A DNA stretch of 64,000 nt. It comes from Chitinophagales bacterium. GTDB lineage: Bacteria; Bacteroidota; Bacteroidia; Chitinophagales; JADJOU01. A program made the translations under genes and the position numbers. The stretch lies in contig JAEUUY010000011.1 of NCBI GenBank assembly GCA_016787225.1, forward strand, positions 186,001 through 250,000. Direction: 5' to 3'. Below the pieces are notes generated by a model. That model was given only the letters and a program-made list of their open reading frames with translations, had not been told where the DNA came from and did no database searches. Shown piece by piece: positions 53,008 to 61,454 of the stretch. Each line of letters begins with the position of its first letter. Position 1 is the stretch's first letter.

Positions 53008-54813
53008 CTAGCTAGCCACCTGCGTCTTGAAACTAGAAGCTATCTGATTAAAAATAAAATCCGCCGTTATTGGCATCCCATCGAAGTTCAGTACAGAGTG
53101 AAGTTTGGATGCTTCCGTACCGAGTTCTATCATCATAAGACTACGAAGCTGTGCATCGCGGTTTTGTTCGATGACAAAGATTTGTTTGTGAGAGGACACA
53201 AAATCTTCAAACGCTTTATCAAATGGAAATGCTCTCAGCCTTAGCGCATCCACATGAATGCCTTTATCAGCTAACATATCCATAGCCTCTTCTGCCGAAT
53301 AGGTCGAAGTGCCGAAGAAGATAATACCAATATCCGATTTCTTTTTGGAAGGATAAACGACAGACGATGGAACTAAGGTTTTCGCTGTTTCCCATTTTTT
53401 CATCAGACGCTCCATGCCTTTTCGGTATTCATCTGAGCTCTCTGTATAGGCAGCGTACTCAGTATGAGAACTTCCTCTTGTAAAGTAAGAACCTTTTTCA
53501 GGATGTGTACCCGGAATAGTTCTGTAAGGCACACCATCGCCATCCTTATCCAAGTATCGCCCCCATTTCTCCACATTGTCTAAATCCTCTGCCGTCAACA
53601 CTTTTCCTCGCTTGTACTGACGCAAATCATTCCATTCATAAGGATCTGAAATATGATCATTCATCCCTAGATCTAAATCCGTCAGCATAATAATAGGTGT
53701 CTGCAACTGCTCCGCTAAATCAAAAGCATCCGCTGTCATTTCGAAACACTCCTTAGGAGAAGCTGGGAACAGTAAAACATGACGAGTATCTCCGTGCGAA
53801 GCATAAGCTGCCTCTAATACATCGGATTGTTGTGTGCGCGTAGGCATACCTGTACTCGGCCCTGTGCGCTGCACATCAATCAATACTGCTGGTATTTCTG
53901 CGAAATAAGCTAGACCTAAAAATTCGTTCATCAAAGAGAGTCCAGGTCCACTCGTAGAGGTAAATGAACGCGCTCCATTCCACATACCACCGAGCACCAT
54001 ACCCATGGCTGCCAATTCATCTTCCGCCTGTACAATCGCATAATTTTTACGCCCTGTTTCTTTATCTATTCTGAACTGCTTGCAATAATCCGCAAAGCCA
54101 TCTATAACAGAGGTAGAGGGCGTAATCGGATACCATGCAGCAAATGTAGCTCCTGCATAGACAGCTCCCAGTGCGCAGGCAGCATTGCCTTCCGCTAAGA
54201 TTTTATCTTTTAATAAATCTCTTCGCTCCACTTTCATCGTTAGTGGATTTGGATAATGTTCTTTGATATAATTGATACCTAAATTCAGAGCATTAACATT
54301 GAGTGGTATCAATTTTTCTTTCCCCTTGAACTGTTCTGCAAATAACTCCTCAAAAACATTGAACTCTATTTTCAATAACTCACACAATGCACCGACATAA
54401 ATTATATTTTTAAACAATTGTCTCTGTCTTGGATCGCTATAATTGTCATTACTGATTTGCATCAAAGGGATTTCAATATAATTGATATCGCTGCGCAGAA
54501 ACTCTTTGCTCAATTTTTTAGTGCTATCATAGAGAAAATAGCCGCCTGATTTCACGCTGGCAACATCCTGTGCAAAGCTTTGAGGATTGACTGCTACCAT
54601 AAGGTCGATACCTTCCCTTCTTCCGAGATAGCCTTTTTCACTCACCCGTACTTCATACCAAGTAGGTAAACCCTGAATATTGGATGGGAAAATATTTTTA
54701 GGAGTAACAGGAACTCCCATTCTGAAAATCGCTTTGGTAAAAAGGAAGTTTGCCGAAGCAGAACCTGTTCCATTCACATTGGCAAAGCGGACTACGAAAT
54801 CGTTAATGTTCAT
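53008..54813 (-). CDS. korA: 2-oxoacid:ferredoxin oxidoreductase, fused gamma-alpha subunit
   Basis: A 601-residue subunit. The ATG at 54813 is chosen over a TTG at 54831, which would overlap the toxin gene; MNINDFVVRFANVNGTG is the usual start. Residues about 1-185 form the gamma (pyruvate/ketoisovalerate oxidoreductase) domain. The alpha domain follows, with GNAACALGAVYAGATFAAWYPITPST, SGPGLSLMNEFLGLAYFAEIP and VIDVQRTGPSTGMPTRTQQSD-type blocks. With KorB it oxidises a 2-oxoacid, probably 2-oxoglutarate, and reduces ferredoxin. It lies 10 bases after a toxin gene, and the metallophosphoesterase-NACHT genes follow where korB would be expected. Confidence 0.93.
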   Translation of the reverse strand: MNINDFVVRFANVNGTGSASANFLFTKAIFRMGVPVTPKNIFPSNIQGLPTWYEVRVSEKGYLGRREGIDLMVAVNPQSFAQDVASVKSGGYFLYDSTKKLSKEFLRSDINYIEIPLMQISNDNYSDPRQRQLFKNIIYVGALCELLKIEFNVFEELFAEQFKGKEKLIPLNVNALNLGINYIKEHYPNPLTMKVERRDLLKDKILAEGNAACALGAVYAGATFAAWYPITPSTSVIDGFADYCKQFRIDKETGRKNYAIVQAEDELAAMGMVLGGMWNGARSFTSTSGPGLSLMNEFLGLAYFAEIPAVLIDVQRTGPSTGMPTRTQQSDVLEAAYASHGDTRHVLLFPASPKECFEMTADAFDLAEQLQTPIIMLTDLDLGMNDHISDPYEWNDLRQYKRGKVLTAEDLDNVEKWGRYLDKDGDGVPYRTIPGTHPEKGSYFTRGSSHTEYAAYTESSDEYRKGMERLMKKWETAKTLVPSSVVYPSKKKSDIGIIFFGTSTYSAEEAMDMLADKGIHVDALRLRAFPFDKAFEDFVSSHKQIFVIEQNRDAQLRSLMMIELGTEASKLHSVLNFDGMPITADFIFNQIASSFKTQVAS

Positions 54814-54823
54814 TTTTAATATA

Positions 54824-55120
54824 TTATTCAAAGTTTGACTCGAAATTTCTAGAAGAATGAAAGATATTTAAAATATCAACTTGACTCTCTGATATTACTT
54901 TATACATTATCCTGTAATGATTATATAAAATTTCTCTAAATTTTGGATTATTCAATTCTCTTATCACTTTTCCAATTTCGGGATTGTTTTGTAAAATTTC
55001 AACTCTTTCTATAATACGAACTATAGATAGTTCTGCATAATAATTGCTCTCCTTCGAAATAAATTCAAAAATATTCTTTAAATCTAGCTTTGCATCGTCT
55101 GTCCAATTTATTTGAACCAT
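54824..55120 (-). CDS. RelE/ParE-family toxin (pair 2)
   Basis: A 98-residue RelE/ParE-like protein, starting MVQINWTDDAKLDLKNIFEFI and containing NNPEIGKVIREL, LYNHYRIMYKV and ILNIFHSSRNFE, the usual toxin strand order. It is clearly related to the toxin of pair 1 (both start MV-x-I-x-WTD and share the 13-base overlap with the antitoxin). The toxin stop lies 10 bases before korA, just as toxin 1 precedes korB. Target unknown. Confidence 0.88.
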   Translation of the reverse strand: MVQINWTDDAKLDLKNIFEFISKESNYYAELSIVRIIERVEILQNNPEIGKVIRELNNPKFREILYNHYRIMYKVISESQVDILNIFHSSRNFESNFE

Positions 55121-55299
55121 TCAACAACTTCTTTTTTCAAAATTTCATGACTTGTTATACCTCCAGATTCTGATTGTTTATTCGATCGATCTAATTTATC
55201 TAATATTAAAATTCTTTCAATAAGATCTTCTACTTCTATTTCTTTTCGCTCTAATTCTAATATCTCTAGATTTTTTTTCACTTTACTAATTTCAATCAT
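55108..55299 (-). CDS. Antitoxin of the RelE/ParE-type pair 2
   Basis: A 63-residue acidic protein whose gene precedes and overlaps the toxin gene by 13 bases (ATGGTTCAAATAA). The pattern EILELERKEIEVEDLIERILILDKLD fits a short helical dimerising region, and the tail KKEVVEWFK resembles that of antitoxin 1 (EEIMEEWLK). It has no domain I can name. By position it neutralises the adjacent toxin. It lies between the GltD-like gene (26 bases upstream) and korA. Confidence 0.8.
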   Translation of the reverse strand: MIEISKVKKNLEILELERKEIEVEDLIERILILDKLDRSNKQSESGGITSHEILKKEVVEWFK

Positions 55300-55325
55300 A
55301 TTGTCTCAATTTAATATTTGATAAA

Positions 55326-57122
55326 TTATAATTCTCCACACGCCGTATGCGCCTTGGTCGTGTTATACAAAAACTTCTGCATGTCCCATGCCGAAGTCGG
55401 ACAGCGCTCGGCACATAGGCCGCAGTGTAGGCATACATTTTCATCTTTTACCATCACGCGTTTGGTTTTCAACTCTGCAGACACATACAAATCCTGAGTC
55501 AAATTGTTAGCTGGCATAGTCAGCTTTTGACGCATGACATGTTCATCTTCTTCTGGCTCAGTAAATGTGATACACATGGTAGGACAAATATCCACACAGG
55601 CATCGCACTCTATACATTTATCTTCAGTAAACACCGTTTGCACATCGCAATTTAGGCAGCGCTCTGCTTCCTTATATCCTGTCAAGCCATCAAATCCCAA
55701 TTCAACTTCTAATTTTCTATCAGAGAGTGCTTTTTTCTTTTCTGCCATTGGGACAATATATCGCTTGTCGGTTGTTACCTGGCTATCATAAGCCCATTCG
55801 TGAATACCCATTTTCATACTATGCAGATTGACCATAGGGTCAGGTCTATCCATTAAGGGTTTACCTTGACATGCCAAGTCAATAGAGATAGCACCCTGAT
55901 GACCTTGGGCTACGGCTGTTATCACATTTTTAGGTCCGAAAGCAGCATCTCCACCGAAAAATACCCTTGGGTGTGTCGATGCATAGGTTAATTCATCTAC
56001 CTTGGGCATACCCCACTCATCGAAATCTAATCCTAAATCTCGCTCGATCCATGGGAATGAATTTTCCTGACCTATCGCTATCAATACATCATCGGCTTCT
56101 ATAAAAATAAGAGGCTCTCCAGTAGATACCAATTTTCGTTTTCCATTTTCATCCTTTATAGCTTCTACTTTGTCAAACATCATTCCAGCTAGTTTTCCAT
56201 CCTTGATGACAAATTCTAATGGAACATGATTATCTAGAATAGGAATATCTTCATGTATAGCATCTTCTTTTTCCCATGGAGATGCTTTCATTTCGCTAAA
56301 TGGCGAGCGAACACAAACCTTCACTTCTTCTCCACCTAGTCTTCGAGCAGTGCGACAGCAATCCATAGCCGTATTTCCACCTCCGAGTACGATTACTTTC
56401 TTGCCAATTTTACTGGTATGCTCAAAGGCTACCGATGCTAACCAATTAATACCGATATGAATATTAGCATCGCCTTCTTGGCGACCAGGTACGTTCAAAT
56501 CTCTGCCTTTGGGTGCACCAGAACCCACAAATACAGCATCATAGTCTTTATCTAAAATTTCTTTGAGAGAAGAAACATATTGGTTGAAATGTGTATGAAT
56601 ACCTAAATCTAAAATATAATTTACCTCATCATTCAGCACTTCTTCTGGCAATCGGAAAGATGGTATTTGTGAACGCATGAAACCACCACCTAGTTTTTGT
56701 TCATCATAAAGATGTATTTCATAGCCTATTGGGGCTAAATCTCTCGCCACAGTGAGTGAAGCAGGACCAGCACCTATAAGAGCCACTTTTTTACCGTTGG
56801 GTTTGAAAGGTCCTTGTGGCATCAGTGCCTTCACATCATCTTTAGATTTATTGTCAGCAGCTACACGTTTCAATCTACAAATAGCTACGGGTTCTTCTTC
56901 TACTCTCCCTCGGCGACAAGCCGGCTCACAAGGTCTGTCACAAGTGCGACCAAGGACACCAGGGAATACATTGGAATCCCAATTGATCATATAGGCTTCT
57001 GTATATCGCTCTTGAGCGATTAAGCGAATATATTCAGGAACGGGCGTATGCGCAGGGCAGGCATATTGACAGTCCACTACTTTATGAAAATACTCTGGAT
57101 CTTGAATATTAGTCGGTTTCAA
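55326..57122 (-). CDS. GltD-like FAD/NAD(P)-dependent oxidoreductase with Fe-S clusters
   Basis: A 598-residue flavoprotein. The N-terminal Cys-rich region (VVDCQYACPAHTPVPEYI, GRTCDRPCEPACRRG) holds Fe-S cysteines as in the glutamate synthase small subunit. Rossmann motifs for FAD (VALIGAGPASLTVARDL) and NAD(P) (VIVLGGGNTAMDCCRTARRLG) follow, and the C-terminus carries two ferredoxin-like clusters, CIECDACVDICPTMC and CLHCGLCAERCPTSAW. The start is a TTG at 57122. It opens the KOR operon and most likely couples the 2-oxoacid oxidation by KorAB to NAD(P)H or ferredoxin; that coupling is inference from position. Two toxin-antitoxin pairs and a defence-like pair interrupt the operon after it. 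Confidence 0.9.
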   Translation of the reverse strand: MKPTNIQDPEYFHKVVDCQYACPAHTPVPEYIRLIAQERYTEAYMINWDSNVFPGVLGRTCDRPCEPACRRGRVEEEPVAICRLKRVAADNKSKDDVKALMPQGPFKPNGKKVALIGAGPASLTVARDLAPIGYEIHLYDEQKLGGGFMRSQIPSFRLPEEVLNDEVNYILDLGIHTHFNQYVSSLKEILDKDYDAVFVGSGAPKGRDLNVPGRQEGDANIHIGINWLASVAFEHTSKIGKKVIVLGGGNTAMDCCRTARRLGGEEVKVCVRSPFSEMKASPWEKEDAIHEDIPILDNHVPLEFVIKDGKLAGMMFDKVEAIKDENGKRKLVSTGEPLIFIEADDVLIAIGQENSFPWIERDLGLDFDEWGMPKVDELTYASTHPRVFFGGDAAFGPKNVITAVAQGHQGAISIDLACQGKPLMDRPDPMVNLHSMKMGIHEWAYDSQVTTDKRYIVPMAEKKKALSDRKLEVELGFDGLTGYKEAERCLNCDVQTVFTEDKCIECDACVDICPTMCITFTEPEEDEHVMRQKLTMPANNLTQDLYVSAELKTKRVMVKDENVCLHCGLCAERCPTSAWDMQKFLYNTTKAHTACGEL

Positions 57123-57224
57123 ATGATACGATTTTAAGTGTAGCGAAAATAAGGTATTATTCTAAATTAACTAAGAATAAAATTTTAAATTAATTAAACT
57201 AAAACAGTTGTTTAGAGAAACTAC

Positions 57225-60200
57225 TTACTTACTTAAAACAACTCGTCGAATGATCTTTTCATCATCATTGCTAATTAATATGTTATAAAGTCCATTAGTC
57301 AAATGTCCAAGTTCTATATCACAAGAATTGTCTTTTATTTCTCTTTTTAAGACTGTGATTCCAAAACTATTAACAACTGAAATCATCGCATGCGCGCCAA
57401 ATCCTTTAATTTGAACTAGATTATTTGTTGGATTAGGATAGATAGTCAAATTCATTTTATCTACACATTTACTCACTATGATTTTTGAATATTCGAATTG
57501 TCCATCAAAATCAACTTGCTTTAACCGATAATAGGTGGTGCCATAGAAAGCATTTCTATCCTCGAAAGAATAATTATTCATCTCCTGACTAGTGCCTTTT
57601 CCAGCTTCTTCTCCTACAGTTTCAAATTGCTGTCCATCTTTTGACCTTTCGACAATAAATTTTTCATTATTCTCTTCGGAAGCTGTTCTCCAATTTAATC
57701 TAGCTACGCCAAGTTCACATTTCGAATGGAAATCTACCAATCTTACGGGCAGAGGATTTAAGTTAGCCTTCATATAAATGGTATAGTCTTCTGCTTGACC
57801 AAAAGTGCCTACATCGCAAGGACCAGTTGGGCTAGAATTAAATTTGGACAACACTCTTAGTCTAAGTGGGGTATTCAGAACAACTCCCGATGCTATTGTT
57901 GGGGTTGTAAAATTTAAAGTATTGGTTCCATTCATATTTGCAGTTATAATTCCTAGAGATTCTCCTGCATCTAGATTGTTGTTGTTATTGTAATCAATAT
58001 AAGCTCTCACTGCTTCATTATTGAATATACCAGTCGTTACTTGCAAAGCATAGGTAGTATTAGGAAGTAATATGGTATATGCGGAACATGTAAAATCTTG
58101 GTAATGCCCATTGTTGGACAAGGTTGTATTGTTAATAGTACCTAAGGTTACATTTCTTATCCCTACATCGCCTCCGTTTCCATTATTGCTATTCGCAGCT
58201 ACGGTACATCCAGTATTCGCAGTCAGTCCGACACTGGATACAAGAATAATGTTGTTTTTGGTCAAAGAGTCTGTACCATTTATTCTAAGTTTTACTGTAT
58301 ATAGCCCAGGTGCAATATAAGTATGTGTAGGATTTCGAGTTGTATAATCGGTAATACCATCATTGTTGACATCCCAGGCCCATAAACCATTTGGCCTCAG
58401 ACTACCGTCTGTGAAATTTACGGTAAGACTCCCTGTGCAACTCCTATAAGGACTATATGCAAAATCAGCTACACGTGTAGTTACAAAAATATCACTGGTA
58501 AATAGTCCCCTACCATGAGTAGCTACTACAAGCATTTTATCCGCAGCTCTATATTGGAGCATATCACATCTTGTGTGAGCCAATCCTATACTACTTACTC
58601 CCCATACTGGTGTACTAGCTGTTCCTGTGCCAAAATTATCTGTACTCCATACACCTAATTCAGTAGCTACCACTACTTGATTTCTATTATCAGGATTGTA
58701 TAAAGCCCAGCGAATAGGCATATCAGGTAAATTGCCTTCTTTATTTCTCCATGTAACCCCACCATTGGTAGTTTCCCAGACAGAAGTGACACCATAATTT
58801 GAGAAGGTTATAAGAATAGAATCATCACTCGCCCCTACATCGATAGATGAAACCCATCCAGCATTAGATGTAAAGGTATCTATACGGGTAAGGGTAGGAG
58901 TAGCTGTACTTGCATTCACATATTTATATACTCTTCCATTTTCAATACCAAGGAAGACTACATCATTGTATGGACTCACCTTTAAAGCGGAAATCTTAGC
59001 AGTACCAACACTAACCGAAAGGTTACTATTTGTTACACTGCCTGTAATATTGGATACACGCTTTATCGTATTATTGCCTGCTGCTGAATACAAAATGTTT
59101 CGAGTGTCATCATAGTCAGAAGGATTGATAAAATGCCCTACTCCATCTTCATTTACTATGTTGGGGAAAGTGGTTCCGCCATTCAGTGAACGATAGATCA
59201 CATTGTACGTATATGCGGTCATTTGATATGTAGGGTTATCCTGGTCTATATGACAAAAGGCACCATCGCCACCTGTGACTTCAGAGACGGATCCCACCTG
59301 AGGACTTGTGAACTTTTGACTACCATTGTCTTGTGCCCCTGCCAAAAAATAATGACTATTTACAGAGTTTTGAGCAGCACAAGCATAAAATTGCGTTACA
59401 TTATATCCTGTGTTTTTATCTGCAAAACTAGGAGTTGAGCCTGAGTTCCCAGCATTAGTAGAGAGAGTAACTCCGCCATCATGACTCAAGAGTACTTCAT
59501 TGGAATTGCCGGGTCTGAAGACCATACCATGCTGATCGGCATGAACATAAGGTTTAGAAAATCCGCCATACCAATGTGAAATACCCGTCCATGTAGCCCC
59601 GCTATCTAGTGTTCTATGTAAATCAATTCCCCCTGCGATTACTATCCATGGATTAGTAGGATGTACAGCTAAAATCAAATCATACCAAGCTTGTCCTCGA
59701 GTAAAATGACTTCCTGAGCCATCTACCATCAGTGGAATAGCACAATTTGTCCATGTAGTGCCTCCGTTAATTGATTTTTTTAAAAAATCTACATCTGTAT
59801 TTCCGTTACCAACTCTAGCTACAGCATATAATACATTCGAATCTGCTGGTGCACAAGCTAGCTCAATTCTTGTTGAGGAATTTAAAGTGCCAATATTAGA
59901 GCTTATGTCTGACCATGTGCCTGCATTTCCATTATTAGCATTCGTAGATTTAAATACTTTTCCCTGAGAAAAAATGCCAAAAGATGCATACAAGTCACCG
60001 TTTGAGGCTATTTCGATGTCAGCTGCCCTATCATAAAGTGTACCTGCCCCTGTATACACAGCTTGAACTCTAGACCATGTGGCTCCACCATCCGTAGAAC
60101 GCATAATACCCCCAGTATTAATATAAAAACCTCTTGTCGCTGCAAAAATATGTCCATTATTTTTGATGACAATTTTATTGACATACTGAAAATGACTACC

Positions 60201-60914
60201 GCTATTATATGCTCCTGGGGCTGTAGAGCCTAATAATGCCCATGTAGTTCCTCCATTTGATGATTTCCAAATACCTCCACCTCGCTGAGCTCCACCATTG
60301 AAGAACCCTTCACCGGTTCCCACATAGATTTCCTGAGTATTGCTTGGATTAAATGCAATACAGGAAATGGCTATATTATCCCAAAACCCATCTACATGCA
60401 CCCAGGTGGGTGACGCTACGGTTATATCATTGGTATACCATAATCCTCCTCCTACACCGGCAGCCCAAACTTTTTTATTCGTACCATCATTGGGATCAAA
60501 TGCAATAGCCCTCGTGCGTCCCCCTACATTATTGGGGCCACGTTCCTGCCATGTCACACCTGATATAGCAGCTTTATGCCTAGGTCTGCTGAGCATTTCA
60601 TCTACTGCCAGATTTGCTAAAACCTTTCTCTCATAAGGTACATGTCCTAAATTAGGATCCATGGTCATCAAATAATCTTGTTCATATGCTAAATCTGGTC
60701 TATCTTTTTTTGGCATTTTCATAATCTTTTTAATCTCTCTCGGCGAACGATTATATGGATGGTTTTTTAGAAGTTTGCCCCAGTGTAACATTTTGTTTGC
60801 AGCTCCGTGGCTTTTATTTGGCTGGGCATCGAATTGAATAGACCAAATAATGGAAAAAATCAAACACAGATATTGTGTAATAATTTTAATAGGAAATGAA
60901 CCTTGAGACTGCAT
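57225..60914 (-). CDS. Secreted T9SS-dependent protein with VPS10/BNR propeller, PKD and GEVED domains
   Basis: A 1229-residue exported protein with a signal peptide (about residues 8-30). Residues about 100-790 contain many BNR/sortilin-type repeats (SSNGGTTWALLG, RSTDGGATWSRVQ, KSINGGTTWTN, ETTNGGVTWRN), forming one or two beta-propellers. A PKD-type domain lies near 800-890 (DVNNDGITDYT, THTYIAPGLYTVKL), a GEVED domain near 905-1055 (AYIDYNNNNNLDAGE, GQAEDYTIYMK), and an Fn3-like segment before a type IX sorting domain (IYPNPTNNLVQIKGFG to RRVVLSK, about 1154-1229). The C-terminal signal directs it through the outer membrane to the cell surface. Catalytic Asp/Glu residues of sialidases cannot be shown, so a binding role is as likely. 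Confidence 0.88.
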   Translation of the reverse strand: MQSQGSFPIKIITQYLCLIFSIIWSIQFDAQPNKSHGAANKMLHWGKLLKNHPYNRSPREIKKIMKMPKKDRPDLAYEQDYLMTMDPNLGHVPYERKVLANLAVDEMLSRPRHKAAISGVTWQERGPNNVGGRTRAIAFDPNDGTNKKVWAAGVGGGLWYTNDITVASPTWVHVDGFWDNIAISCIAFNPSNTQEIYVGTGEGFFNGGAQRGGGIWKSSNGGTTWALLGSTAPGAYNSGSHFQYVNKIVIKNNGHIFAATRGFYINTGGIMRSTDGGATWSRVQAVYTGAGTLYDRAADIEIASNGDLYASFGIFSQGKVFKSTNANNGNAGTWSDISSNIGTLNSSTRIELACAPADSNVLYAVARVGNGNTDVDFLKKSINGGTTWTNCAIPLMVDGSGSHFTRGQAWYDLILAVHPTNPWIVIAGGIDLHRTLDSGATWTGISHWYGGFSKPYVHADQHGMVFRPGNSNEVLLSHDGGVTLSTNAGNSGSTPSFADKNTGYNVTQFYACAAQNSVNSHYFLAGAQDNGSQKFTSPQVGSVSEVTGGDGAFCHIDQDNPTYQMTAYTYNVIYRSLNGGTTFPNIVNEDGVGHFINPSDYDDTRNILYSAAGNNTIKRVSNITGSVTNSNLSVSVGTAKISALKVSPYNDVVFLGIENGRVYKYVNASTATPTLTRIDTFTSNAGWVSSIDVGASDDSILITFSNYGVTSVWETTNGGVTWRNKEGNLPDMPIRWALYNPDNRNQVVVATELGVWSTDNFGTGTASTPVWGVSSIGLAHTRCDMLQYRAADKMLVVATHGRGLFTSDIFVTTRVADFAYSPYRSCTGSLTVNFTDGSLRPNGLWAWDVNNDGITDYTTRNPTHTYIAPGLYTVKLRINGTDSLTKNNIILVSSVGLTANTGCTVAANSNNGNGGDVGIRNVTLGTINNTTLSNNGHYQDFTCSAYTILLPNTTYALQVTTGIFNNEAVRAYIDYNNNNNLDAGESLGIITANMNGTNTLNFTTPTIASGVVLNTPLRLRVLSKFNSSPTGPCDVGTFGQAEDYTIYMKANLNPLPVRLVDFHSKCELGVARLNWRTASEENNEKFIVERSKDGQQFETVGEEAGKGTSQEMNNYSFEDRNAFYGTTYYRLKQVDFDGQFEYSKIIVSKCVDKMNLTIYPNPTNNLVQIKGFGAHAMISVVNSFGITVLKREIKDNSCDIELGHLTNGLYNILISNDDEKIIRRVVLSK

Positions 60915-60918
60915 ATTA

Positions 60919-60926
60919 CAAAAATA
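60919..60926 (-). promoter_or_regulatory. Probable -7 promoter element (TATTTTTG) for the T9SS protein gene
   Basis: On the minus strand TATTTTTG matches TAnnTTTG, only four bases upstream of the ATG at 60914. Transcription would begin at about the start codon, so the message is leaderless or nearly so. Confidence 0.4.
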
Positions 60927-60956
60927 TTGGCTTTTTAGCGATTAGTATTAGATTTG
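60927..60956 (+). promoter_or_regulatory. Complete Bacteroidota-type promoter (TTG-N19-TAGATTTG)
   Basis: TTG at 60927-60929, a 19-base spacer and TAGATTTG at 60949-60956 match both the -33 and -7 elements of the Bacteroidota primary sigma factor. The ATG of the membrane protein gene follows 18 bases later. It lies directly against the opposite-facing promoter of the T9SS gene. Confidence 0.65.
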
Positions 60957-60974
60957 TTATAACAAATTAAATAA

Positions 60975-61421
60975 ATGGAAAAGATTTTAAACTTCATCAA
61001 ACAAAATGTCAAATTCCGAAATATATGTTCAATAGTTCTTGGCTGTATCATAGGGGCATTGACCAACGGCTTTATTGTAAAGTATGGACCACTGTTGATT
61101 CCTAATCCTCCAGGGTATAGTCATGCTACTATTGAACTTTTCAAATCAACCATACACCTGCTGCAACCTATTCACTATCTTGTTCCATTTACTGCGCATG
61201 CAGTTGGTACTTTAGTAGGTAGTGTTGTTGCATGTAAAATTGCACTATCTAAGCATAAATTATTGTCTAATCTAGTAGCGACTTTATTCTTTCTCGGAGG
61301 TCTTTATATGGTGATAGTTTTATACCCTGTATCACCCATGTGGTTCAATGTCGTAGATTTAGTTGGTGCATATTTTCCTATGGCATGGATTGCTTATAAA
61401 TTAGCCTTGAAGCCGAATTGA
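60975..61421 (+). CDS. Four-helix membrane protein of unknown function
   Basis: A 148-residue integral membrane protein with helices at about residues 16-36, 66-87, 96-113 and 121-141. The first helix is glycine-rich (VLGCIIGALTNGFIV), and the second loop begins after HYLVPFTAHAVGTLVG, with two histidines that could bind a ligand or metal. I do not recognise the family with certainty, although proteins like this are frequent as single genes in Bacteroidota. A well-formed promoter precedes it; the cyclase gene begins 33 bases after its stop. Confidence 0.65.
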   Translation: MEKILNFIKQNVKFRNICSIVLGCIIGALTNGFIVKYGPLLIPNPPGYSHATIELFKSTIHLLQPIHYLVPFTAHAVGTLVGSVVACKIALSKHKLLSNLVATLFFLGGLYMVIVLYPVSPMWFNVVDLVGAYFPMAWIAYKLALKPN

Positions 61422-61454
61422 TATAGTTTCCCTACATATAAGAATGTGTTTATT

